DNA from: Saprolegnia diclina VS20
Lineage: Eukaryota; Oomycota; Saprolegniomycetes; Saprolegniales; Saprolegniaceae
Length of the DNA stretch: 48,213 nucleotides
Direction of reading: 5' to 3'
Assembly: GCF_000281045.1 (NCBI RefSeq)
Contig: NW_008246073.1
Location: 294,791 to 343,003, forward strand
Both the position numbers and the translations under genes were made by a program. Under the pieces are notes generated by a model, which had not been told where the DNA came from, searched no databases, and saw only the letters and a list, made by a program, of their open reading frames with translations. Positions 29,110-39,676 of this stretch are shown here, one piece after another. Numbering within the stretch: the stretch's first letter is position 1; each line of letters begins with the position of its first letter.

Positions 29110-32100
29110 TTACAAGTAGAGCGACGCGGCGAAGACGATATCGCGCTTGATCTTCTTGCCGCCTTCTTCAAACTTGGCCTCGAGCTCGGCGTTACCGATC
29201 GAGTGCGCGGCCAGCGTGAGCTGGCGCAAAAGCTCCTCGAGGCGCCGAATGAGACGGATGATCGAGCCCTCAAACTGGTCGGTCATCTTGCAGATCTGGC
29301 TAAACTTGGCGCCTTCGCACCACGCGATCAAGACGTCGACCATGTTGGTGTTGAACGACGCCGCGTACTCTTCCACGTCGATCGTGATGTTGGCGTCCTG
29401 CATCGTCTTGGCCACACGCCGGGCCGTGTCGCGCAATGTGCGCACGGGCGCCTCGAGCGCCTCGGCGGTCGGCGGCTTTTGCCCGTCCTTGACCTTTTCC
29501 GTGTTGATCAGGCAGCTCAGAAGCGCGACCGTCTCCTTCACGCCGAGGTCGTTGAACGCGCCGTTGAAGATGAGCTCCGTCACGAGGAGCTCGTCGGCGG
29601 TCGAGACCTCGCAGGCCGTCCGGCCCTTCCGGCCAATGACGTTGTCGGCCGTGACAAACTCGAGGCGGCGCAAGACGCGCTTCCGGCGCCGGAGGTCGTC
29701 CTTCAAGACGAGCGTCTGCGAGTCCTTGATCTGGCGCTCGAGCTCGCGCACCTTGGCTTCGCACTCCATCTTCTCGGCGTACAGCGCAAAGCGCGAGCCC
29801 GGTTCCGCGTGGATCGGTGATGCGAGCATCGCCGCCTGCGCGTCGTTGGCCTTCGCGACCAGCTTCTTGAAGCCCACGTCGTCGATTGCCATGTCCTCGA
29901 TCGGGTCGAGGAGCGGGACGCCCTGCGGGAACCGGCGCATGACCTCGGCGAGCGACTTGGCGACTGCGACGCGCGCATCGAGCGGGCGGAGGTCCTTGGG
30001 AATGTACACGCGGAGCGACGAAAGCACGTCGATACGGGCGAGCGGCACGGGGCAGATCTTCATCTCCGACTCGCGGGTCGTCCACGAACCCGGTGCCGCG
30101 GGTTCGGGCTCGGCTTTGTCGACGCCGGCGCGGCAGTTGAGGAGCACATGCACGACCGTCGCCGTGTCGGACGCTTGCGCCGCGTCCGGGTTGGTCTTGA
30201 GGCCCGACTCGAAGTTGACAATGACGCCATAGTCCCACGGCGCGCCCGTGCTGTGGACCTTGACGAGGCGGCCGGCGTTCAGAAACGGCACCACGTACTT
30301 GGGCTCGTTGCGGATCGCGCGGAGGTCGTCGGCGTACTTGGCGACGCTGCGCGAGAGGTAGTAGTACTCGGCAACCTCGGGTTCATTGGGAATCTCGATC
30401 GCATCCTTCTCCTCCAAGACGCGGGCGAGCGCGTCTTCCAACCCTGGCGCGGCTTGCTCGTTCTGGAACTGGTGAAAACTCTGCTTGATCATGTACTCGG
30501 GGTTGGCGTCTTCGACGCGGAGCAAGTTGAGAAGCATGTTGTAGCCGAGGTGGAAGCTGGAAAAGAGCGGGTCGGCCTGGCCGTACAAGATGCCCTTGGC
30601 GACCTGCGGCTCCATCTTGTCCGAGAGCATCTGGATGACGATACCGCGGGCGTCCTTGGAGCGACGACCGGCGCGGCCCGACATTTGAATGTACTCGCCG
30701 GACGTGATCCAGCGAAAGTCGTTGCCGTCGTACTTGCGGCAGTTGGTGAACACGACAGTTTTGGCCGGCATGTTCAAGCCCATCGAGAACGTCTCGGTCG
30801 CAAAGAGGCACTTGAGAAGCCCTTCGCCAAACATGATCTCGATGACTTCCTTGAGGATCGGGAGGAGGCCGCCGTGGTGAATGCCAATGCCGCGTCGCAA
30901 GAGCGGCAGGATCGAGTCGACCTGCGGAAGGCACTTGTCGTCGTCGCTGAGCGAGTCGATCGCGTTCTTGAACACTTGGTCGACCATGGTCTTTTCTTCG
31001 TCGGTCGTAAAGTCGAGCTTGGAGAGGAGGAGCGCATACGCTTCGCACTCGCGCTTCGAGAAGGAGAAGATAATGACCGGGTCGTACTGCCGCTCCATGA
31101 CGAGCTTGACGATGCGGAAGACGTCGGCGCCAATCTTCTTTTTCGGGTTCCCGCCCGTCTTTTTGGCGCCCTTCTTGGCGCTTTGGTCGGCCGGCTCGGG
31201 CTCCATGGACGCCGAGAGCGTCGCCATGGCCTTTTGGAAGTTGTCTTCGCGGAACTTGCCCTTCTCGTCGACGACAAGGTGGAGCCCGTCGCCGCCCGCG
31301 GGGAAGACGTAGTGCTGGAGCGGCGTCGGGCGGTAGTCCGTGTACACAACGTGGCACGGCTGGTGGTGGATGTGGCAAATCCAGGACGCAAACTCCTTCG
31401 AGTTGGGAATCGTCGCCGAGAGGAAGACGAACCGGACCTTGTGCGGAAGGAGAATGATGCTTTCCTCCCAGACCACGCCACGCTCCTTGTCGCGCATGTA
31501 GTGGATCTCGTCGTAGATGACCCACGCGACTTCGCGCATGACCTCGGACCCGCGGTAGAGCATCGAGCGCAGGATCTCGGTCGTCATGATGAGGCACGTG
31601 GCCGTCGGGTTGATCGTAATGTCGCCTGTCATCAAGCCCACGTCGCCAAACTCTTGCTCGAGGTCGCGGTACTTTTGGTTCGAGAGCGCCTTGATCGGCG
31701 ACGTGTAGATGACGCGCTGCTTGTCACGGAGCGACTTGGCGATCGCGTACTCGGCGACAGCTGTCTTACCGGCCGACGTGTGCGCCGAGACGAGGACGCT
31801 CTCGCCCTTCTCAATGTAGTCGACCGACTGCTGCTGGAACGGGTCGAGCGTGAACGGGTACTTCTTGGCCGGCACAAAGTCGTCCGGCAGCGTCGGCGCC
31901 ACGTAGTCCGGCGGCAGCGCCGAGAATGAGATGAGGTTCTTCTTCTGCGTACCGGTTGCGCAGTGCACCTCGTCCTTGGGCGCTTCGACGTTCTGCACGA
32001 CTTGCACTTGGATGCGCTTCGTGGCGGGCAGCGTGGCCTCGTCGGCCTTGCGCTTCAAGGGCGCGGCCGCCGTCGGCGTCGGCGCCGTCGCCAGCGCGGC

Positions 32101-32163
32101 CTGCTCGGCCGTCGACAGCGTCTGCGTGTCGTCAAAGGCGCCAAAGAGGTCGAGGTCGTCCAT
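29110..32163 (-). CDS. MTR4: Mtr4/SKIV2L2 exosome-associated RNA helicase
   Basis: A single exon of 1017 residues from ATG 32163 (MDDLDLFGAFDDTQT). The Ski2-like helicase core carries motif I AHTSAGKT (127-134), TSPIKALSNQKY, MTTEILRSML, the DEIH box (218-221), FLSATIPN and QMSGRAGR. The stretch between the cores and the C-terminal domain corresponds to the arch/KOW insert. The C-terminus (DVLIAWCEGAKFSQICKMTD, then GSIIRLIRRLEELLRQL) is the conserved DSHCT region. Mtr4 feeds RNAs to the nuclear exosome as part of TRAMP-like complexes. The presence of the arch and the length favour Mtr4 over Ski2 and Brr2. An N-terminal KRK patch is consistent with nuclear location. Confidence 0.96.
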   Translation of the reverse strand: MDDLDLFGAFDDTQTLSTAEQAALATAPTPTAAAPLKRKADEATLPATKRIQVQVVQNVEAPKDEVHCATGTQKKNLISFSALPPDYVAPTLPDDFVPAKKYPFTLDPFQQQSVDYIEKGESVLVSAHTSAGKTAVAEYAIAKSLRDKQRVIYTSPIKALSNQKYRDLEQEFGDVGLMTGDITINPTATCLIMTTEILRSMLYRGSEVMREVAWVIYDEIHYMRDKERGVVWEESIILLPHKVRFVFLSATIPNSKEFASWICHIHHQPCHVVYTDYRPTPLQHYVFPAGGDGLHLVVDEKGKFREDNFQKAMATLSASMEPEPADQSAKKGAKKTGGNPKKKIGADVFRIVKLVMERQYDPVIIFSFSKRECEAYALLLSKLDFTTDEEKTMVDQVFKNAIDSLSDDDKCLPQVDSILPLLRRGIGIHHGGLLPILKEVIEIMFGEGLLKCLFATETFSMGLNMPAKTVVFTNCRKYDGNDFRWITSGEYIQMSGRAGRRSKDARGIVIQMLSDKMEPQVAKGILYGQADPLFSSFHLGYNMLLNLLRVEDANPEYMIKQSFHQFQNEQAAPGLEDALARVLEEKDAIEIPNEPEVAEYYYLSRSVAKYADDLRAIRNEPKYVVPFLNAGRLVKVHSTGAPWDYGVIVNFESGLKTNPDAAQASDTATVVHVLLNCRAGVDKAEPEPAAPGSWTTRESEMKICPVPLARIDVLSSLRVYIPKDLRPLDARVAVAKSLAEVMRRFPQGVPLLDPIEDMAIDDVGFKKLVAKANDAQAAMLASPIHAEPGSRFALYAEKMECEAKVRELERQIKDSQTLVLKDDLRRRKRVLRRLEFVTADNVIGRKGRTACEVSTADELLVTELIFNGAFNDLGVKETVALLSCLINTEKVKDGQKPPTAEALEAPVRTLRDTARRVAKTMQDANITIDVEEYAASFNTNMVDVLIAWCEGAKFSQICKMTDQFEGSIIRLIRRLEELLRQLTLAAHSIGNAELEAKFEEGGKKIKRDIVFAASLYL

Positions 32164-32286
32164 CGCGAGTTCTACTTGTGGCAGCTTCGGACCAGTGCTT
32201 TCGAAAAACCACGCAGGATTGGTCAAAACTCGAACCAATCATCGACGCGACCATTCAAGTTGCATTCTATTATTATTATCGCACCA

Positions 32287-32314
32287 CAAGATCGGATAAT
32301 CGCACGCAACATTG
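32287..32314 (+). repeat. 28-bp direct repeat, copy 1
   Basis: CAAGATCGGATAATCGCACG followed by CAACATTG. It is identical to 32477-32504, and the two copies flank 162 bp. Sequence beyond the repeats is not shared. Confidence 0.9.
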
Positions 32315-32476
32315 GCGCGGCCACGCCTTGGCCATTTCAGCGCGGTGCATCAAGGCCATACCTGGCTACATGCCCTTGGCTGCCGCTATATCCAGCTGTG
32401 TGAAGTCGCTGCTGCCATGCACGATGCCACTTCATCCCGCGGTGCTCAAACCGTATACACCAAGCGTCCATGGCCT

Positions 32477-32504
32477 CAAGATCGGATAATCGCACGCAAC
32501 ATTG
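32477..32504 (+). repeat. 28-bp direct repeat, copy 2
   Basis: Identical to 32287-32314. The surrounding 32164-32635 stretch, between the start of MTR4 and the stop of the glucanase gene, has no other gene. Confidence 0.9.
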
Positions 32505-32635
32505 ACACCCGCCATGCACCAAGCACCACAATGCTGCCGCCGCTGGTGCTCGACCGAGCCAAGACACCGCTTCAAACCGCAGTGAGTACACGACGTTATT
32601 GATCTAGAAGAAACAAGTTGAGAGCTCTCATCTCA

Positions 32636-35139
32636 CTACTTGGTGGGGCGCGTCGCGACCCAGTAGAGTGAGTTGGAGCGCGAGTTGCCGTCGTCATAAC
32701 TCTTGAGCGTCTGCACTTCGTCCCACGCGGCGACAGGGTCAATGATCGCATGGTCCAAGAAGGCATACCCGCGCCAGATCTCTTCCATCGGGCTCTCCTT
32801 GCGGGAGACCGCGCCGTCATAGAGCACCTTGTACTCCTTCTGAACGTACTCGGGCGTGAAAAACTCTTCGGTGATGGGCGTGAACGGCATAAAGTTGATC
32901 AAGTGCATGTGCTCGATGACCGGGCCAAACCACGTCGCGTACGACACCTTGGTCTGCCCGACTTGGCCAGTCATTTGGTTCTTCGCGTACAGCTCGCCGT
33001 AGATCTCGGGGGTCGTCTGCCAGTACGTCTGCGCCGCGCGCATCTCCATCGCGAGCAAGACGCGACCAAACTGCTCGAGGTCCGGCATCGCGAGCACTTG
33101 GCCGAGAAGGTACACGCCGTAGTAGGCGTTGATGGCCTCCGAGACGCTCTCTTGGGACTTGCCGCCGTCCAAGACGTACACGCCGCTCGCAAACGAGTGG
33201 CCGTCAAACCACGACACGTGCCGTGCGAGCGGGAAGTACGGACTAGATAACGTGGCATGAGACGCGCTTTAGAGCATTCGATCAAGACGACGTACTCTTG
33301 GATGTTGAAGTTGGCAATGTCACGGACAATCGTGTGCAGAGCCGCCTTGTGGGCCATGACGAACGCAGGCTTGTAGCGACCGAGCACCGCCGCCGAGTAG
33401 AGCAAATAGCCATAATGAAAGTGCTAAGTATCAACATTGACATCGCTTTTGGACCAGGAGAATAGAGAAGTACGTACATGGTCGTTGTACCAGCCGTTGC
33501 CAAAGTCCGTCATGTAGAACATCCCCTGGATGCCCACCGACGAGCACACGCCGCCCCAGACCGTATCGTACACGAAGAAGTCGCTGTTCTGAAGCGTGAG
33601 CCAGCGCGTGAGCCAGCCCTCGATCTTGGCCAAGAGCGAGTCGCGCACGGCCCAGTTGTGCACTTGGTCGGCGATCAAGACGAGCCGGGCTTGGCGCGCA
33701 AGTTCCTTCCCAAAGAAATACGGGTCCGACGCGCTCGGGCGGTACGACGCGTCCTTGTCGAGCGCGGCCGAGATGTCATGCACGCGCTTCGGGTCGATCG
33801 GGCGCTGCGAGAAGAAGCCGGTCGTTGTGAGCGGCTCGAGCAGCGTCCACGCCGACCCAACTACCGCCGTGAGGTTGCCCTTGATCGTGCGATGGCCGTA
33901 GCGCCCGAGCACCTTGAAGTCCGAGGACGTAGCCGTGATGTCCGGCCGCGTGTTCATGACAGACGAGACGTTGACACCCGTCGCGTCACCGAACGCATCC
34001 ACGTGGTGCGGAAAGGCGAGCATGAGCAGGTCCTCGTTCTCGATCGTCGACGCGTTCGGCGTCATCTGCTTCGTCTTCCACGCAAACTCGACCGCGCCCG
34101 TGTTCTTGGCCGACCCAACGCGAATGGACGCGGCGACAGGCACGACGTTGGCGCTCCGGTGCAGAAGGGCCTTGAACTCGGCCTTCTTCTCGCCTTGGGG
34201 CACAAGCGCCGCGCGCACGATGCCGTAAAACGACGCGGCTTGCACCGTCGCGGTGTGGGCATCGACGCGCAGCGTCACGTTCGACGGGAAGAAGACGAGC
34301 CACTCCTGCACGAGGTTGCGCTCGATGCGCGTATGAAAGTGAAAGTGCGACTTTGTGAGCGTCAAGACCGTCTTGTCATTGACAGCAACGCCGTTGACCT
34401 GCGTGATGGCGCCGACCGCCCCACCAAACGAAAGCGACGGCACCATGCCCTTGTAGTCGACCGAGAGGTACGGCGACCCGCGCGAGAGGAGCGCTGTAAA
34501 CGTGCCGTGGTGGCCCGCGCGCTTGAACTCGAGGCGCGCGTGGAGCGAGTCAAAGCGCACGACCTGGCGCGTCGTCGGCGCCGGGTTGCTGCCAAAGACG
34601 ACATCGTCCGCAAAGTACTCTTGGATAATCGCATTGTCGCCGACGCGGCGGTCGTCGCCGTACGACACTTGGAGGCCGCGGTTGAGGCCGATGACCGTAT
34701 AGGGCGTGAGCGTGACTTGGCCCTCGCCGAGGTGTTCGCCGTGGCCATCCGCGATGAGAAAGTTGGTCCACCACGCGTTGGACGGAATCGCGCCCTTCCA
34801 CGTCGGCGCATGGAGCTTGGGCGTGATGAGGTTGGTCATCTTGGTGAACGGGGGCTCCATCTCTTCGCCGGCCCAGTCGGCGAGCGGTGCGTTCGGATCG
34901 GAGCGCGGCGTTGGCGCCGGCGTCGTTGTTGGTGCCGTTGCCGGTGTCAGTGTCGTTGCCAGCGCCGACGTCTGGTTGGCCTGCACGACTGTGGCAGTGG
35001 ACGGGCCCGACCACGCAAACATGGCAACAGCCGAAACGGCGAGGGCGGCGCCGACGGCTACCTTGGCGTACGTGAAGCGCTTGTTGCCGTTGTTCGGCGG
35101 CGCCGGCGTGCCCAGCAGCGGAGTGCTCTCTCGGCTCAT
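32636..35139 (-). CDS. GH81 endo-beta-1,3-glucanase, type II membrane-anchored
   Basis: Exons 35139-33478, 33423-33296 and 33242-32636 (introns 54 and 53 bp) give 798 residues. A short cytoplasmic tail (MSRESTPLLGTPAPPNN) precedes one membrane helix (VAVGAALAVSAVAMFAW), then a Thr/Pro-rich stalk, then the GH81 domain. Recognisable blocks are PTWKGAIPSNAWWTNFL, SDFFVYDTVWGGVCSSVG, YNDHHFHYGYLLYSAAVLG and SWFDGHSFASG, followed by the glutamate pair in SQESVSEAINAYYG (E628/E632, likely catalytic region). The enzyme cleaves beta-1,3-glucan, the main oomycete wall polymer, so a role in wall remodelling is likely. The frame open upstream to 35172 has no ATG. Confidence 0.93.
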
Positions 35140-35201
35140 GCGCAAAACAACTTTCGTACTCTGCCTGGCCACGCCTTCAACGCCGATCTTGCGTGATAGG
35201 G

Positions 35202-35225
35202 CCGGATACGCCTGCTATCCGGACA
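35202..35225 (-). promoter_or_regulatory. Paired CCGGATAC/TATCCGGA motifs upstream of the GH81 gene
   Basis: CCGGATAC at 35202-35209 and TATCCGGACA at 35216-35225, about 65-85 bp before the ATG at 35139. The two are inverted relative to each other. Confidence 0.4.
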
Positions 35226-35896
35226 TCTGCGACACGCATCAGCACCGAATTCTCCAAATATCAAGTTTGAGAGACTTGAACTGCCCGACAGGCGGACAGG
35301 CGCCGACGACGGACGGCCATCGGCCGCGAAAGATCAAGTACTGTCTACAACTCTACGCCAAGGGCGAGCGCAGCAGGCGCTGCGTGGATGCGGCTGCAGG
35401 CTGCACCTATGGAGGGCTAGCAGCAGCGATGTACTGTAGCTATCACTCTGCGGTCGGTTCGTCCAGATGCCCAGGTTTGACATGTCGCTACGCACGCCAA
35501 GCAATTCGTCCAAGCACACACTCCGTGCACCACACAGTCGCAAAGCGCGTTGACGCTGGCGTATGTGTTGTCGTCATACCTGGTTCTGCGCTGGCGACTG
35601 GGCCGGACGAAGAAGGCGCGCCGAGTCTAAAGAGGTGCACACCACGAGCGTACCCACTTGATCTAGGCGAATTCCGATCCCCAAAACCTGCAAAAACGAA
35701 TGCAATCTGTGGTCGCGGGCCGCCACCGCCCACCGGTCCCCATCATCCTGGTACACCGTACCGGTACGATCGAGCGGGTGACGATCTCCAACCTCCAAGC
35801 TGGAGCTGGCTGGAGACCTAGTGCTTGTCCTCGATTCTTGAAACCGACCATATATATTGAAGAGTCGTCGGCTATGGTACATGGTGGCGGTGGTGC
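35226..35896. other. Intergenic stretch with a possible Cys/His fragment
   Basis: No full gene. The plus frame is open from the antisense side of the glucanase to 35821. It contains RRCVDAAAGCTYGGLAAAMY followed by CSYH (about 35371-35442), a C-x6-C...C-x2-H spacing reminiscent of the short zinc repeats common in oomycete proteins. It has no start, partner repeats or splice support, so it is not called as a gene. Confidence 0.3.
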
Positions 35897-36856
35897 TCAC
35901 AAGCGCCGGGACACGGCAGGCGGGAGCAGGCGGACGAGTGGGCGCTTGGGCATCTTCCCGCGCAGCTTGCGCGGCGCCGACGGCAGCGCGTCGACCGAGT
36001 AGTTGGCTTTGAGAAAGGTTGCGATCGCGCTGTGGCCCATGCGCGACGCTTGCACCGCCGCCTTGCGTGAACAGCCTTCGTGACGATATGTGTGGAGGAA
36101 CTGGACGACGGCCAAGTGGCCGTTGCGCGCGGCGCCGTCCATGGCGTACGTGCTGCAGCCTTCGGTGCGCTCATTGTGTAGAAATTCGACGATCGCCAAG
36201 TGCCCGTGGGCGGCCGCAAAGTCGAGCGCGATCGCACTGCAGCCCTCGTTGCGGTGCGTGTGTAAGAAGCGCACGACATCTATGTGGCCGTTCCGGGCCG
36301 CGTAGTCCATGGCGCGTACGCTGCAGCCTTCGTCACGGTGCTTGTGCAGGTACTCGATGACGAAAAGATGGCCGTTCTCGGCGGCGCCAACCATGGCCTG
36401 GAGACTGCAACCTTCGTGGCGATGCGTGTCCAAGTAGGCCACGACGGGTAAGTGTCCATGCGTCGCTGCTTGGTCCATGGCGTCGGATGTGCAGGCGTAG
36501 CCCGCTGTGTGGAGGTAGGCAACGATCGCGCGCTGACCGTGCCGGGCGGCGCAGTCCATCGCCGAGGGCGAGAAAAGGTCGAGCTGGCAGGCCTCGAGGC
36601 GCTTGACGATGTCGAGCTCGCCGCGCGCAATGGCCTCGTGCAGCACGACGCGGCGGTCACTACCATCGCGCACGCAGAGATCGCGGAACGAGAGATCACG
36701 CGGCGGCGCAGAGCTGGCACGCCACTTGGCAAAGCGTGGGCGGAGGTCGTCGTAGAGGCCGCACTGGAAGGACGTCATGGCCGCGACAAGGTTGGCGTCG
36801 ACGAGGCAGCGAAAGGACGCAGTCATCTCTACGCGGGGGCGCTTTGAGTTGTGCAT
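35897..36856 (-). CDS. Ankyrin-repeat protein
   Basis: 319 residues from ATG 36856 (MHNSKRPRVEMTASFRCL). The frame open upstream has no further ATG. After an N-terminal region come about seven ankyrin-like repeats of 32-35 residues. They share the pattern EGCSxxAMDxAAxNGHLxVVxFLHTHR, seen in AMDCAARHGQRAIVAYLH, AMDYAARNGHIDVVRFLH and AMDGAARNGHLAVVQFLH. Repeats with this EGCS and AxxGHLxVVxFL signature are abundant in large oomycete families. They mediate protein binding; the partner is unknown. The C-terminus is basic (RKLRGKMPKRPLVRLLPP). Confidence 0.88.
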   Translation of the reverse strand: MHNSKRPRVEMTASFRCLVDANLVAAMTSFQCGLYDDLRPRFAKWRASSAPPRDLSFRDLCVRDGSDRRVVLHEAIARGELDIVKRLEACQLDLFSPSAMDCAARHGQRAIVAYLHTAGYACTSDAMDQAATHGHLPVVAYLDTHRHEGCSLQAMVGAAENGHLFVIEYLHKHRDEGCSVRAMDYAARNGHIDVVRFLHTHRNEGCSAIALDFAAAHGHLAIVEFLHNERTEGCSTYAMDGAARNGHLAVVQFLHTYRHEGCSRKAAVQASRMGHSAIATFLKANYSVDALPSAPRKLRGKMPKRPLVRLLPPAVSRRL

Positions 36857-36927
36857 GCGTCGTCGGATCTCGGTCTGCGGATCCGACGACGTCTCGGTCG
36901 CGATCTTTCGATCGAAACCGGCCACCG

Positions 36928-36937
36928 ATATCCGGAT
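36928..36937 (-). promoter_or_regulatory. ATATCCGGAT motif upstream of the ankyrin gene
   Basis: ATATCCGGAT at 36928-36937, about 70 bp before the ATG at 36856. Same core as at the other five starts. Confidence 0.35.
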
Positions 36938-37574
36938 GCAATGTCATTGTCTAACACTAATTATTGCATTCCAAAGTCAGCGCTGCGAACCTGTCACCGT
37001 TCTAAGCCTCTTGGTGCACTGCCTTGTTGTCCGTCACCTCTTTCCTATACACCGAGAGCTCGGCGTTGCTCGCGTTGCGTACGTGAATGAGGTCAACTGC
37101 TGAAGCTGGAGGCGAGTCGATAATTCTCACACTATTTGGGAGCATTAAAAATCAAGCCGTGTTGGCCTTTCCGCTCGCCGTCGCCTTGGGCGAACCCACA
37201 AGCGACCCTGCTAATACATTTCCTGCATTGTCCTGGCGTAGAACCGACACGTTGTCTGTGGTATCTACTAGCCTCGACAACGAATAACATAAACTTTGCA
37301 TAAATTTATGGCCTTGGTAACGCAACAAGAGCGGCGCTCAACGACGAGGAAGGGAGCTCTAGCTTTGTCGTGCCGAATGAGCACGCGAGGACGCGTCGGA
37401 GCTTCTCCTCGGGCAAAGCAGCGCCTTGACCTCTGTCTCGGCAAGTTCATGCAAGACGCGCATTGAAATAGTGTGCGAAATCGGAAACGAGTTTGTGAAA
37501 CGCAAAACCGACGAAACCCACGGCCAAAAAATGGGTCATTTTTTTAGAATTGAGATTTCGCCCACAAGATCAAC
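36938..37574. other. Intergenic divergent promoter region
   Basis: About 640 bp between two divergent genes. It is AT-richer than its surroundings and no gene is seen. Confidence 0.45.
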
Positions 37575-39134
37575 ATGCACCATCGACCGACGCGCGGTGG
37601 CACGGGCTGGGACTGCAAGGCCGAGAACGCCAAGGCCGCGGGTCTCTACTACGAGATCGCCAACGTCGGCAAGATGGTCGAAGCCTCCAAGAAGCGCATT
37701 ACGTGGCGCATCAAGATGGAAGAAGGCAAGGAGTACGAGATCTCGCTCACGCACTCGATCGCGTCCGGGAAGAAGAACCTCCGCATCGATGGCATCGTCA
37801 TGTACCAGACGAGCACGGTACGCCGCATCGTCGCCCATGCCAGTGGTCTTATCGCGGCTGCAGTTTAGCCTCGGCGACTGGGACTATGTCTTCAACCTCG
37901 GCAACCACGTCTTGCACTGCATCATCAAGCCGTCCGTCGAGCTCAACGACAGCTATGGTAGGCAGCTCTCTATTGTCGCCTCAGGCATCACGCTACGGAG
38001 CGTAGACTTGATTGTCGACGGCGTGTCCTTTCGCCGCCTGCCCGAGCAGCTCAAGACCAAGAACGACAAGGACGTCAAGCGCGGGTCGACGACCGCCAAG
38101 CCATTGCAGCCGCGCCCCAAGAGCCGCGAGTCGAGTGCCAGCGACCTCTCGCGCACAGGGTCGGGCAACGCATGGGAGTGCACGACGTGCACGCTCGTCA
38201 ACGAGAAGGGACTTGCGCCCATCTGCGAAGCCTGCGGCAGCCCTCGCCCCCGCCAAACCCGTACAGGACCTTGACCGTGAAGACGGCACTCAGCGTCTTG
38301 TACTAGTGGCCAAGACACCGTCGTTCGAATACTCCAAGCAAAGCAGCGCCAAGGACCTTCGCGAGCCGGCGCCACGCACCTCGGAATTTCGCCCGTTTGA
38401 CGCACCACCGGCCAAAGCCACGCCCGATGGATTCGGTGTCGACATGACCAAGAACGATCCGTTCGCGGTGGCGAACGCGGGCTTTAACCAGCAGCAGCAA
38501 CAGCAGCGCACGGGCAGCTCTGGTAACTTCAAACGCCCCTGGCTCGGGGATATCCACTGATGAATACCGTAGAGCAAATTGCGTCTATGCTGCAAGGCTT
38601 AGACTTTTCGTACACGCCGCCGCCACCACCGCCACCGACACCGGTGCAACCGCCGATGAGCGACGCGCCGCCGGTACAGCCGTCTGAATATTACGGACCC
38701 AATTTGGACTCGTGGTGTAGGTGACGCCGAGTGACCCGCTGTGGGGCGCCAACATTGTGAGCCTCGACTTGGTCGAGAAACCAAAACTCAAGACGACCGT
38801 GAGCATGCAGACACTCGAGCAGGCGCGGTTGGCCAAGCCCAAGGAGGCGCCGCAGCCCGTGATGCCGCCACCTATGCAAGCGCCGCCGACGTATACCCAA
38901 GCACCCATGTACCCTCCGGCGTCCATGGGCTATGGAAATCCGCCTGGCGCGTACCCGGGACAGCACATTGTGGCGGCGCAACCATACGGTGGCATGTACA
39001 CCAACACCAACGGACCCATGGGCGTTCAGCGGCAGCCCACGGCGCATACCTTCATGCCCAACATGACCAACGTTCCGCCGCCAAAGGCCGCGCCTGGCCA
39101 CGCCGCCAACGACCCGTTCGCGACACTGTCGTAA
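37575..39134 (+). CDS. FAIM-like domain, RanBP2 zinc finger and DPF-motif protein
   Basis: Six exons (37575-37817, 37864-37957, 38006-38260, 38307-38522, 38573-38673, 38721-39134) join to 440 residues. The introns are 46-50 bp and every join is in frame. The N-terminal region resembles the beta-sandwich of Fas apoptotic inhibitory molecule: RITWRIKMEEGKEYEISLTH, SIASGKKNLRIDGIV, FNLGNHVLHCIIKPS and SYDLIVDGVSFRRLPEQ. It is followed by a clear RanBP2-type finger, WECTTCTLVNEKGLAPICEA with CG. The rest is disordered, with a Gln run and proline runs, and carries two NDPF motifs (NDPFAVANAGF; NDPFATLS at the very end), typical ligands of the AP-2 alpha ear. An endocytic or ubiquitin-linked adaptor role is an inference. 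Part of this gene is duplicated at 5925-6230. Confidence 0.75.
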
Positions 39135-39331
39135 TCACGAACCTCAATGCATCTGCACGCGCCTTGTGCGGCTTCTTTCGAGTCTTCAGGTCATCGCTTG
39201 CGTGCTCAGCATGGCGAGAAGCGCCGTGCAAGTCTTGGTTTGATGAGTGCATGGGAGAGCAGCTTAAGACTCGACAGGTGCAGTTGGCGGTGGATGTGCC
39301 CTTGAGGACAGTTCTTTAGCGGCGCACGACC

Positions 39332-39568
39332 TCACATACGCTTTCTACGCCACTCGGCGCCTGGAGCCCCTAGTTGGTCGATGACGTGGCCGTCTGTCAA
39401 ACTGCGCCGTTTTACTCCCGATCGCGACGTCTGGAAGAACTTCATGATAGTATCGTGGTGGGCGGTCACGGCCACAAGGGCCTCCGGGCGACTACAAATG
39501 ACGAGCTTCCGCGCTGCTTCAGTCCAGCGAGCGAATGAATAAGTGGATTCTTTACGAATGACGTAACA
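39332..39568 (-). pseudogene. C-terminal fragment of a histidine-phosphatase (PGAM-like) gene
   Basis: An open minus-strand frame without a start. It reads RKESTYSFARWTEAARKLVI, then CSRPEALVAVTAHHDTIMKF, ending AEWRRKRM and a stop. The RPE...VAVTAHHD block matches the second catalytic-histidine region of phosphoglycerate-mutase-like phosphatases. Nothing corresponding to the N-terminal RHG half is present. The fragment is cut on its 5' side where the GATA microsatellite begins, so it is probably a relic. Confidence 0.5.
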
Positions 39569-39583
39569 TCAGTATACAAATTC

Positions 39584-39590
39584 GATAGAC

Positions 39591-39667
<77 letters not shown>

Positions 39668-39676
39668 TATAGATAT

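Noticed and set aside
30148-31929. A 593-codon plus-strand frame opposite MTR4
   Set aside because: Same reason: the conserved helicase motifs are on the minus strand.
33478-35196. A 572-codon plus-strand frame opposite the GH81 gene
   Set aside because: Antisense shadow; Arg/Val-rich composition, no domain, and the opposite strand encodes an intact family member.
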